Origin: Hyphochytrium catenoides
Taxonomy: Eukaryota > Sar > Hyphochytriomycetes > Hyphochytriales > Hyphochytriaceae
Assembly: GCA_900088475.1 (NCBI GenBank)
Contig: FLMG01002325.1
Span: 4,161-39,228 of the forward strand
Length of the DNA: 35,068 nt
Direction: 5' to 3'
In this document: positions 21,439-32,995 of the stretch, piece by piece
Position numbering within the stretch: position 1 is the first letter of the stretch
How the letters are laid out: the number at the start of each line of letters is the position of its first letter
Notes under the pieces: model-generated
Databases searched by the model: none
What the model was told of the DNA's origin: nothing
The model's input: the letters and a program-made list of their open reading frames with translations, nothing else
Translations under genes and position numbers: made by a program

Positions 21439-22097
21439 AGTTGCTAGCGTACTACTCTAGGCATCGCTTACGATCCAATTTGTGGCCATGTAGCGCTAGC
21501 TGGGGCTCAAGTTCGGCGGAGTGCCTGCTTTGCAATCGAGGTCTCACAAACTTGAGGCTTACCATCCTTGAGTCATGAGGGCCATAGTCTCTTCATGCAC
21601 ACCTGCTAAGTAGCCTCTGAGAATCTTCAGAAATGGGAAGAAGATGCAGGTGGCACATTATTCGAAGAACTGCAATGAAATGAGCTCGTCCTCCTCCTAT
21701 AATACAGCTCGCATTACTTGGCGATGAAAGGAAACACTGGGGAATCGAGTTCTCCTCACAATATTTATCTAGTAATTGGATCTATTGATCCTCGGTCATT
21801 GATCTGCAGACGTGCAGTCAACCTCCAGGATTGCCAGATGTGAGGTAACTAAGTCTCTTTTTATTACAAGTACAAGTACAAATATTTGGACCTCAGCGAG
21901 CAGCAGAACCTGGCGCCAGAATGAATGATGATCAGGACCAGAAACAGAGCCAAGCAAGAGGAGATTTGATGAAGATCTCTGCAGCTTCAGAGCGATGCGT
22001 CAAGCCTGGATCCTGCAGAATTTATCTTTCATTACAAAAGATCAAGTCCACTTCTCCCATCACATAGATAAGCAAAGCACGCTATCTTGTAGAGACC
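21439..22097. other. Divergent intergenic region before FKBP12
   Basis: This lies between the F-box/LRR gene start and the FKBP12 start. It contains a short tandem of ACAAGT-like units near 21868-21884. I see no gene. It should hold both promoters. Confidence 0.5.
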
Positions 22098-22723
22098 ATG
22101 TCTACATTCAAGATTGAAACTGTTACTCCTGGGTAAGCAAAGATATTGATGACGTACATAGGTTTTCAGTACCTCTTCCCAAACAGTGGTGCTATAAGGA
22201 GCAGGCGTTAATGCGTTCTTCTCTTCACAGAGACGGAACCAACTATCCCAAAGCTGGACAGACCGTCAGAGTACACTATGTCGGACGAGTAAGTATCAGG
22301 CTGACATGTAGGAGAATAGGAATACATTAAATCTGACTGCGTATGTGTCCTGCACAGTTGACTGATGGCTCAGTTTTCGACTCTAGCCGCGACAGAGGTC
22401 GTCCTTTCGAGTTCCAGGTAAGGAAACAGAAAGCAGGTATCCTAAGCTCGTTACCTATGGCTAATTGAGGTGGTCCTTCTGTTGCAGCTTGGGCAAGGGA
22501 GAGTTATTAAAGGTATGAGCCCATTAAGAAGCATCTCGGCCCCACTTCTGAGATATTTGTTAATTGTACAGGCTGGGATGAGGGTGTAAAGCAACTCAGC
22601 CTTGGGCAGAAGGCATTATTGACCTGCCCTCCTGACTATGCGTATGGTGCTAGGGGTTACCCTCCTATTATCCCTCCGAACTCAACTCTCGTCTTCGAGG
22701 TAGAGCTCTTGGGCTTCCAATAG
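22098..22723 (+). CDS. FKBP1: FKBP12-type peptidyl-prolyl cis-trans isomerase
   Basis: Five short exons: 22098-22132, 22231-22288, 22358-22417, 22488-22512 and about 22572-22723. They give 109 residues; human FKBP12 has 108. The pocket residues are present, here with numbers two above the human ones: Tyr28, Phe38, Asp39, Phe48, Val57, Ile58, Trp61, Tyr84, Ile93 and Phe101. Human His87 is replaced by Tyr89 in [11 protein letters not shown]. It should catalyse prolyl isomerisation in the cytosol and bind FK506 and rapamycin, giving TOR inhibition as a drug complex; in cells it tunes channels and receptors. There is no signal peptide or second domain. The fourth exon is only 25 nt. My base count for the last acceptor is uncertain by one. 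Confidence 0.95.
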
Positions 22724-22784
22724 TTCTCGTTGGAAATCTTGCATTTGCTTGTTCATTTCCCATGGACCGTTGCAATTTGCATTC

Positions 22785-22790
22785 AATAAA
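22785..22790 (+). terminator. Polyadenylation signal of FKBP12
   Basis: AATAAA lies 61 nt after the FKBP12 stop codon. It also lies only 63 nt from the stop of the opposing gene, so the two 3' UTRs probably overlap. Confidence 0.65.
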
Positions 22791-22853
22791 TAGCTGAAAT
22801 AGAGCTTGTAAAAAGAGCTCTCTTGATTACGCCAGAGCGGATGTGGAGAAGAG

Positions 22854-23228
22854 CTACCGGAATTTGTAAAGCGGCGTTGTCTTCTGGTAGCTTTCAGGTT
22901 TTGGCGGCGATGGCTCCTCCCAGCGGATATAATGTACTTCTTCTGGCCGCCCGTGTTCCATTGATTGACTGAAGTGGGTAGGGATTCTCGAGCGCAGCCA
23001 GCAACGACATAGGAGAATCAGCAAGAGAAGGACAACCGCTCCCAGGACGGAGACCGCGACCGTCCATCCAAGTAGAGAGGAGTCATCTGTGTCATCCAAT
23101 TCGTCATCCTCATACTCCTCCAGTATCTGAAATATCCATGGCCACGATGGCTGCTTCAGGGTTGTTACTTGAGCTTCTGCGGATCGGGCCATCGTCAAGA
23201 GCCGTAGGGCCCGCGCTATGCTTCCCTC
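22854..23228 (-). CDS. C-terminal exon of a single-pass membrane protein
   Basis: An open frame of 124 residues runs from a splice acceptor (ATTTCAG, exon starts at 23228) to the stop. An ATG at 23192 could instead start a 112-residue protein. It holds an acidic stretch (LEEYEDDELDDTDDSS), one membrane helix (WTVAVSVLGAVVLLLLILLC), a Cys/Trp/Arg stop-transfer (RCWLRSR) and a polar tail of about 45 residues with EEPSPPKPESY. Helix and charges suggest a type I topology with a cytosolic tail. The family is not recognised. Upstream exons may lie at 23400-23750 (see the next entry). Confidence 0.55.
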   Translation of the reverse strand, partial: EGSIARALRLLTMARSAEAQVTTLKQPSWPWIFQILEEYEDDELDDTDDSSLLGWTVAVSVLGAVVLLLLILLCRCWLRSRIPTHFSQSMEHGRPEEVHYIRWEEPSPPKPESYQKTTPLYKFR

Positions 23229-23499
23229 CTGAAATGCGCCAATAACCTTTCAGGACATGGGTTGCGACGGGTGGACCCCCAAACGTACCATTACAGGGGA
23301 GAGTTTGAATATACTAGCCTAAGGCATATGCAGCCACCACAGAAGTTAAGGTGTGCAAGGATAAGGCGACTGGAACACGGGGTAGGCCTTCATAAAAGTG
23401 TCTGGGGTACCTGGACACACCCCACAGGATGGATTCCGACCCTACACCTACTATGGCTTAGTACGTATCGCCTCTTATGAGCGAAACGCTAGGACCAAA

Positions 23500-23745
23500 T
23501 TAGTGCTCTCTTCGTTCCTGCTTCTGAACACAGAACGTCGGCTTGTCTTTGCGGTATGTTTCTGGTGCCGAGGGCGCACAGTGATCTACTCTTCGCTGTG
23601 AGACTAGAGCCTCATTGGTAACTCCAGGGTCCTTAATCTCATGACATGGCGCGCCCAGCAAACGCTTCTCATCATCAGTACGGAGGATCGGCGCATCACC
23701 AGCGGCGGTGGGTGAGATGATGAGATGCACTGGACAAACACTTTC
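23500..23745 (-). CDS. Possible ectodomain exon of the membrane protein
   Basis: The minus-strand frame starting after GTAG at 23746 reads ESVCPVHLIISPTAAG, then DDEKRLLGAPCHEIKDPG and later DHCAPSAPETYRK and TFCVQ. Spaced Cys residues and no long hydrophobic stretch would suit an extracellular domain. No splice partner is proven and the composition may be chance. It could also belong to an independent small gene. Confidence 0.28.
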   Translation of the reverse strand, partial: ESVCPVHLIISPTAAGDAPILRTDDEKRLLGAPCHEIKDPGVTNEALVSQRRVDHCAPSAPETYRKDKPTFCVQKQERREH

Positions 23746-23917
23746 CTACCTGTAGAGGGCAGAATGAAGAGTTGCGAAAGGTTGCACTCTAGGAGATCTG
23801 AGAGGTAGTGGTAATATCTCTTACTTAACGGGCTTTCTACCCGTTCCTTATAGTAATAGTATCCCCTCGACAGGTTTGCCAAACGACACCAATAAAAAAG
23901 GTTTGCTGCACTGTTGC

Positions 23918-23923
23918 TTTATT
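23918..23923 (-). terminator. Polyadenylation signal on the minus strand
   Basis: AATAAA on the minus strand, 14 nt after the stop of the charged-protein exon. It is the main evidence that this exon is real and terminal. Confidence 0.45.
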
Positions 23924-23936
23924 AGATTCGGAGCCA

Positions 23937-24132
23937 TTAGAGCTTTTTCGCGATGGCTCTGTCTTCTTTCATGCTACTCCTACTTCTGTTATTTATTGCT
24001 TTCGAACCTCTATTATCGGGCTCTGGCTTAACTTCCTTGTTGTCCGGCCAAGGTACCGTCTTGGCTACTGGTGGGCTGGTCTTCTTCTGCCAGTCTTTTT
24101 CATATTCATCTTCTTCCCCAGCTATTTTACTC
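23937..24132 (-). CDS. Last exon of an unrecognised charged protein
   Basis: After an acceptor (GATTCCCAG) the frame reads SKIAGEEDEYEKDWQKKTSP, later VPWPDNKEVKPEPDNRG, and ends KEDRAIAKKL: 64 residues, Lys/Glu-rich and disordered. An AATAAA lies 14 nt after the stop on the same strand, as expected for a 3' terminal exon. The same frame is open upstream (NGFDSKMMVSSSSEKRRR) but a TGA at about 24156-24158 lies between the two parts. Upstream exons are not resolved. The plus-strand frame here (23953-24252) starts like a signal peptide, but its Leu/Ser-rich remainder looks like the complement of this charged exon. Confidence 0.35.
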
Positions 24133-24684
24133 CTGGGAATCCGCTCACAGGTCTTTCAGATTGGGGTCCTCCTCCTTCTCTTCTCGCTTGATGAAGAAAC
24201 CATCATCTTGCTATCAAAACCGTTCGGCAGAAATTCCTTCGAGAGTAATTAGGATTCGAATTGGACTCTCTGATGATTACTACCCATCGGATTCGTAATT
24301 GATGGTAGAAAGAAGGTGGATTGGAAGCCAAACGTAATCTTTTCTATCTGGTTCTGGAGGAGAAGCGTTGTGAGTTCCAAAAGCAAAAGATGACTATGTG
24401 TTTAGTAGGGCCCAGTGCTGTCTTGTCGCTTCAGAAAGCTTCAAATAATGCGCTTCATTGTGCTTTTAGCAATATAAATCACAGTAGCACTAAGGGTGGT
24501 CTGGTGTGATTGACACCTTTCGGCAGGAAGGGTAGTACTCCTCCCTAGCCGATATCGGTAACTCTTCCAACTAAGCCAAGCCCCTGGCATCTCGCTTCCT
24601 GTTTAGCTTCTGTCCCTTCATCGAAGTGGTGAACGAGAGTGGTTGGTCTTTGTTTGAGAAGAAAGCTTTTTTCTTGAAGGCACG

Positions 24685-26232
24685 ATGAAGAGAGCTGCTT
24701 CGTCTCGCGCTCGATACGGGAGAGGCTCAACTGCTTGTTCTTCCGGCAAACGAAGGCACGATGAGAAAGAAATATATTCCGAAAGTCTTGACTGCGAACA
24801 GACTCAAAAAGACCCGCCACAACTACCCAGAAAGAGGAACGACCTCAAACAAAAGACGAAAGTCACTGCTACTGGTGTCAACAAGAGCAAAAGAAAAGCC
24901 ACTACCCAGATTCCTGGTGAGGTCATTTCAGAGTTCTTCGGATACGCAACGATACTTATGTCACTGCAGTCAGATATTAACCTTACTGTTCCTCAGTCTA
25001 ACGCTCTAAAATGATTTGTTACCCTCCTCTTATTAGCGAAACAACAGAGCATGGGCACTGAAGGTCGGATCTTGCCGAGAAAGACTTCAGCATGGAAGCC
25101 AAAGGTAGGGTAGTCATTGTCCTGATTACCATCATTGACCCAGCCGTCGTCCAAGACCTTCGCTGACCCCATTGAAGTTATCAAGCACCAGCAGCAGTAG
25201 CGACGAGGAGGAAAGTGATTGGAGTCCAATACCGACTAAGAAGACAGAGGCCAGAGATCACTTACAAGCCACAGTCCGAAGACAGCAGGAAGCTAACGTA
25301 ACGGAGGAGGACGATGGACAAACCGCACTGAGCTCAGTAGATGACGCGGAGTTGGAGGATCTTCCACCACCACGAGGTTCTCGTACTGCATCGTCGTCTG
25401 CTATTGAGGGTGAAGGTGGTCATGGCAAGGTACATTAGAATCAGTATACCTATTCCCTTCACGCCACATTGCAATTCATCGCCGTACCCCATGCAGGAGG
25501 GAGTTCTGGACGATGAAATGCTAGCCATGCGAGAAGTGATAGCCAAGATACACCAAAAGGTATATATAGGAGGCTAGACAAAAGGTCACACCACAACTAC
25601 ATGGCCATCTCATGATGAGGCGTTGTTACTACCAGAAAGAGTCCGAAAAAGCATCCAAGAAAGCAGAGCTGCAAAAAGCGTGAGGGCTTTCAGAACTCCA
25701 CCACCTACTAATAGGTAGAAGTTTTGACGATGCTATGCTACACACTCTCTAGATTCGAAGCTTCTTTCCAGCGAGACTTTAAGAAACTGGAGCGGCAACA
25801 CTTTCATAAACCTCTAGAAGAGAGCCGAGCTATCGTGAAGGCACTGGATCAAGAACTTTCGCAGCTGAATGCGGTCACCACAAGTTACAGGTTGGCCTCT
25901 GACTTGATAAGGTCCATCATCGGGTCTATGGATAAACACTTGCGCCTGCCATTCCCAGTGAACTTCTAGAGGAGACCTCCAACGGCTGGAATCGTGACGA
26001 CAAAGCCAGGCTGACGAACCTCCTCGCCGATCTGAAGAATCTAGCCGAAGAGATTGAGGCTCATCAGTCGAGAAATATGGACGATTTACAAAAGCAACAA
26101 GACCATGAAACTGCCGAGCTTGCTAAGGCGCAGAGCTTGTTGGACAGAGGGATCAGCACAATACTGGATGACAGCAGCATTATTGCGAAGTACATCACTC
26201 TGTTCAGTGATGTACTCACAGTGAGTTCCTGA
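24685..26232 (+). CDS. Uncharacterised coiled-coil protein, six exons
   Basis: Exons: 24685 to about 24922, about 25178-25429, 25497-25559, 25636-25679, 25753-25890 and 25959-26232. The last four junctions keep phase; the first does so only with a weak GTCATT donor. The product is about 330 residues. A basic head (RARYGRGSTACSSGKRRHD) is followed by a Ser/acid region (STSSSSDEEESDWSP). Helical segments come next: DDEMLAMREVIAKIHQ, RDFKKLERQHFHKPLEESRA, VKALDQELSQLN, LLADLKNLAEEIEAHQS and DDLQKQQDHETAELAKAQ. No enzyme motif or membrane helix is present. The layout recalls nuclear or chromosome-axis coiled-coil proteins such as the SYCP3/Cor1 group, but I cannot assign it. A strong donor (GTGAGT at 26221) raises the chance of one more 3' exon. 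Confidence 0.6.
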
Positions 26233-27498
26233 CCAAACAGGATCATTCATAGGCCCCATCCGAGTCTGCCCATTGCTGATCCAGTACGTCCTTCGAGTAG
26301 AAAGCGCAAAATAAGAAATGATGGGTTACCTTGGTGGAAGAAACTTGTCCTCTTGGCCTTGCCATGGAGAAGCTGCCGGTAGCCTGCGAGGAGTACTGAA
26401 AGATGAGATTGTGATTGTCCGCTCATAGAGTGACTGTTGCCTTATCACAAGTTACTCGAGGATTTGGAAGCGCTGCGGCAGGAGGGGGCGGGGGTGGCAG
26501 GAGGCGGTGGCTAAGTACTTTAAGAACATCCTTCATGGCGTCATTCACACGATTGATTGGGTTCTGATAGCTGTTCTGATTTCTGAGGGCATATGGTGGG
26601 GCGTTACAAAGATCAAGGGCTTGATAATCAAGACCTACCTACTATGGTTACTAGCAGAAAATAATTAGATTCCGGTGGAAAGAATCTGTAATTTGAAAAC
26701 TCTCTACAGAGAGGGGTCATTAGGAGCTTTGCCAGACTCACATGGACGAGATAAGGTCATTAGACGATGTATTCTACCTCCATTATAGGGTCACCCTGCA
26801 CCTAACCGCCCCACCCACCCTGCCATCAGCGGCTGCCCTGACATACCCCACCTCTCCCCACCCGCCTGCGGTCTTAGCTTCTTCTTCCTTCCCACCCACC
26901 TTGGGCCTTCTGTCCTCTAAATATATCTAAGAGTTCTCTCATGTTCCTACCCACATTCACCTGGCGGGCCCATCCACACCCATGATCACATTCCAGCTGC
27001 CGCCCTGCCGCCCCGTCACCTTCTCACCCTTCCTCCCCCCTCTGTGCCCTTGGCTGCAGACCTGTCCACAGAGACTTTCAAAGAAAAACTTCATGCCATA
27101 GTTCTACACAGGCCAAAACTCATTGGCATCATACACAGAGCGAGAAGTAGCGCTTCGCTTCAGGTCTGAAGGTGTGTGTAGGCCGAACTAAGAGCTTCAA
27201 GGCCCCAACCCACCGTGGCTGCAGATTCTGATCAACTGACAGAAGCAATTGCAGGTTGATTGACCAACTGGGCGTTCTCAAAAGGTGCGAAGGCTGGCAG
27301 CTTAACCTTCAATTATATAGAGAAGCTCAAGAATAGGGCGTCTGGGTGGAGAGAGTCAAAAGGCGCTTTGCAGTTGGTTGCATCGCTGAACTGTAGATCA
27401 AGTAGAAGGCTTTTAGACTCTCCTGTAGCAGTGAGAGCTTTGGCCAGCTGGCGCTAATCTTCTTCCTCTCTGTAAAATCTTGGACCGGCTTCAGAAAG
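26233..27498. other. Intergenic region, no gene called
   Basis: Most of this 1.27 kb shows no coding signal. It has a G-rich stretch at about 26480-26510 and a C-rich stretch at about 26800-26880. At about 27057-27165 a short frame (DLSTETFKEKLHAIVLHRPK) looks protein-like, and short frames follow near 27220-27340. They do not join into a convincing gene. Confidence 0.45.
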
Positions 27499-28900
27499 AT
27501 GTACAGCGCAAAGCAGATGCGGAAGTGCAAGTTCAAGACCTGCAATAACATAGCAGGCCTAGGCGGCGTTTGCCTTCTGCATGGAGTGAAGCTTCGTAAG
27601 TGCCGGTTTGACGGCTGCGATAAAAGCCCAAGCCGCGGCAACTTCTGCCTGGACCATGGCGGTAAGGTTAAGGCAAAACGCTGCGCGGAGGAAGGCTGCG
27701 ATAAGAAGGCTCAGAAAGGAGGAGTGTGTGTAGCGCATGGAGCAAAGATTGTCCACAAGCGCTGCGCAGTTGAAGGTTGCATAAAGAAAGCACGACAAGG
27801 AGGCGTTTGTGTTCGGCACGGGGCTCAGGAGAAGCTCTGCATGATGAAAGACTGCGACAAGAAGGCAAAGCGGGGTGGCCTTTGCTTGGCACACTGCTCG
27901 AAGATGGAGATGAGAAAATGTAATTCAGATGGCTGCATTCGGTGGGCTCTTCAGGATGGCGTCTGCCAGCTCCATGGTGCTAAGGTTGGACCCCGGGTGC
28001 CTCCCATGAAGAAGATGCAGTGCCTGCAGCCAGACTGTCGTCGTTTTGCGAAGGTGGGAGGGTTTTGCGCGGCTCATGGAGGCAGGCCGCCGAAGTGCAA
28101 GATTGAAGGATGCGGAACCCCAATCACAAAGGGCTCGTTGTGCGATGATCACCGGCGTAAGCGCTGTCATCGGCAGGGTTGCAAGAAGTTGGCAGTTGAG
28201 GGAGGAGTGTGTCTTGAGGTAAGCGAGCAAAGCGATCTTACCTGTTCCTGATCGTCTCTGGAGGCTCGAACTTGCCTAGCTCTTCGCTAATGTTTGGGTG
28301 CATGGACTGTGTAGTATCTTTGGTTTAGCTCTGAAGCCTATGGTTTGCTGCCCTTGCCGCTGCTTTTTTTATTTTGCCTACACCTCTTCTCTCTCTCTCT
28401 CTCTTATGTTGGCTCTCATTGTCGTGGTCTAAGTGGCGCTGACTGGGCTTCATTTGTTCCTGCAGCATGGCGCGCGCATTGATCTGTGTTTGCGGGATGG
28501 CTGCGGGGGCATGGCCACCATGGCGGGTGGATTCTGCTTCGAGCATGGTGGGAAGATGCAGACGCGCAGGTGTAAGGTGGAAGGATGCACGAAGAAGGCA
28601 CAACGACGAGGTGTCTGTGTGACCCATGGCGCAAAGGTCATCCACAAGCGATGTAACTTCCAAGGCTGTGATAAGAAGGCGAGACAAGGCGGCGTTTGTG
28701 TCTCACATGGTGCCCAGGAAAAATCATGTCGCGTTGACGGCTGCGCGAACAAGGCCAAGAAGGGTGGGCTGTGCAAGCGGCATGGTGCTTATTCAGACGA
28801 AAGAGTCCTTCATGGCATTGTCGGACATCCGAACGTCATGCAGTTGGCCGCGGCGCACCTTCATCCCGCGATGCCTCCCCATCCGCTCGTATTGGTCTAG
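27499..28900 (+). CDS. Tandem zinc-knuckle repeat protein (WRKY19-like type)
   Basis: Exons 27499-28218 and 28466-28900 are joined in phase, giving 384 residues. The protein is almost entirely 13 tandem repeats of about 25 residues with the pattern C-x4-C, then G-x-C-x2-H(G), for example CAEEGCDKKAQKGGVCVAHG and CKVEGCTKKAQRRGVCVTHG. Each has three Cys and one His, as if to bind one zinc. The pattern is frequent in stramenopile proteins that databases label WRKY19-like; there is no WRKYGQK here. Nucleic-acid or protein binding is an inference. The intron cuts repeat 9 between GGVCLE and HGAR. Repeats 3-5 and 11-13 are close copies of each other. The C-terminal 40 residues (HPNVMQLAAAHLHPAMPPHP) are His/Pro-rich and outside the repeats. 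Confidence 0.88.
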
Positions 28901-30040
28901 ACTGCTTCTTTTATCCACTATACTTACAAGCTATGTATGTCTCTCTGGAGCTAGCACTGCTGATGCTACATCTGGTGCATAGACAGACCTTGCCGTCTGT
29001 TAAGCCAGAGCTGCCCCAAACAACCTGTCCTCCTTGTATATACGCTTGGCATTGCTATGCCCCATGGTTCATTTTCGAAACTTATTAACTCACAGTCTCT
29101 CTGAGAGGCTGCTATACATTTTATAAGATAAATGTGAAGCTCAATTGTCGCCAAAGGCTCACTCCACGATAGCTACATCAGCCTCACGAAGTGAAGTCTC
29201 GACCTAGAGCTTTCTTTCTTAGTGATCCTTCGTCTCCATCCTTGTCCAAACGCCTCCCTTCCTCCCCGTCCGACGTCACTGCTTCCTATTCTTTTTGTCA
29301 ATTTCCATCTATCTCTCCTACAATTGCCCTCTGCCCTTCTTCCATAGATTGCCCCTTCCCTTCAGTACTGACTTACTAACTCGAAGATCTGGAGCCATAG
29401 ATGCCTAGACGCGACTGGCTAGGAACCCAGCCCGGATGAATTAGTCGCCCTCTGTGAAGACGCAATGTGAAGATCAATCTTCACATCGCCAATGATCAAT
29501 GACTGAGGGTTGCTGATGACCCGATAACTCTCCTCAGAAAGCCAATAAAGGAAGATCCGTGTCTCTTCAAGGCAAGAAGATTGTCACAGCTCATCATGTT
29601 GATGAGGGAGTATCCCCGTCATCATAGGTGTAGTACCAACCTATGGACAATTGGCCCTTCAAACCGCCCTATAGCGATTTTGTAACCTCTTCGGCCACTC
29701 AGGGCATGTGAGGGTCCTCCACTAAGTTGCGGTTGGCTTGTCACGTCGGCTTGCGAAGCGCGGGGGAAGGTGCAGCAGATGACAAGGGCAGGGGATAAGA
29801 GGAAAGGGAGACAGAGAGAGAGAGAGAGACAGAGAGAGAGAGACAGAGAGAGAGAGTCCCCAGTCCCCAGGAAGATAAAGAGCAAGAAGAGTGTGAGTAG
29901 AGAAGGTACCCAGGAAGGTCAGACTCCAATTTCCTGTCAAGAGCGGAGAAGACGACGCTGAAAGCTCGGGCGAAGCTCTCAGATCTGTGCCGCTATCAAG
30001 CACCTCTAGGCTTGGTTTCCTCCTTGAAGTCTATCCCAAG
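28901..30040. other. Intergenic region with a GA tract
   Basis: Between the zinc-knuckle gene and the thiolase gene I see no gene with recognisable features. A GA microsatellite with CA interruptions lies at about 29812-29856. Frames across it only reflect the repeat. Confidence 0.5.
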
Positions 30041-32362
<2,322 letters not shown>

Positions 32363-32995
32363 GCCCCAGCTAATTATCTAAGAAGTATATTGTACTTGAA
32401 CATCTGCCACAGCGATTCAGTGTTCTGGCATTGAAAAGGTGCTAAAACGCAGCCAGTTTATCGGTCTGATTGCGTTAGGCTGTCATCATTTCTTCCTTCT
32501 CCAAGCGGTAGATCTGCTATGCGATGGAGAGAGTGAGGAGAAGATAGCGGTTCCTTCCATCAACCACAAGGAAGAAATCCCCTTGGCTCTTGAGCTGTCA
32601 GAGTTGGGCTCTCATGTCTTCTTGACTCCCTGTATCGGCTTCTCTCTCCCTTCGACCTTCTTGTCCTTCTTCAATAGGAGATCTCCGCAGGACCATTGGA
32701 ACCGTAGCAAGTAAGAGGAGACAGTATCATGGCCTACTCTTGACATCAAAGTTCATTATAAGATGTTAACATCTAGATAGGGTGTGTCCTGGCACTGCAG
32801 CTGTTGAGTGGGTTCAGTGCCGGACCCTCGATGGTGCTATTAAAAAGATAAGGTGTGGCCTGCAAAGACAGCGATAGAGCGAAAGTATAGAGAGAGAGAG
32901 AGAGAAAGGGGACACTCTAAGGAAACAGAGAGGAGGAAGGATAGATAGCAGAGACGTTGTGGTTCGTCCTGACTTCACTCATTTTCTCTCCGTCT
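32363..32995. other. Convergent 3' intergenic region
   Basis: This separates the thiolase stop from the stop of the Tudor-like gene. It contains a short GA tract at about 32890-32908. A 91-codon plus-strand frame (32439-32714) has no domain and is not called. Confidence 0.45.

Noticed and set aside
23953-24252. Plus-strand frame that starts like a signal peptide (MALSSFMLLLLLLFIAF)
   Set aside because: After the start it is Leu/Ser-rich without domain or splice sites, and the opposite strand reads as a Lys/Glu-rich exon with a correctly placed AATAAA.
27057-27340. Short protein-like frames (DLSTETFKEKLHAIVLHRPK, then LIDQLGVLKRCEGWQLNLQ)
   Set aside because: They cannot be joined in phase through credible introns, and no start codon was found.
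27499-28900. A true WRKY transcription factor
   Set aside because: Despite the common database label for this repeat type there is no WRKYGQK heptad; only Cys/His knuckles are present.
29770-29961. Arg/Glu-rich 63-codon frame across a GA repeat
   Set aside because: The composition is explained by the microsatellite; there are no splice partners or domain.
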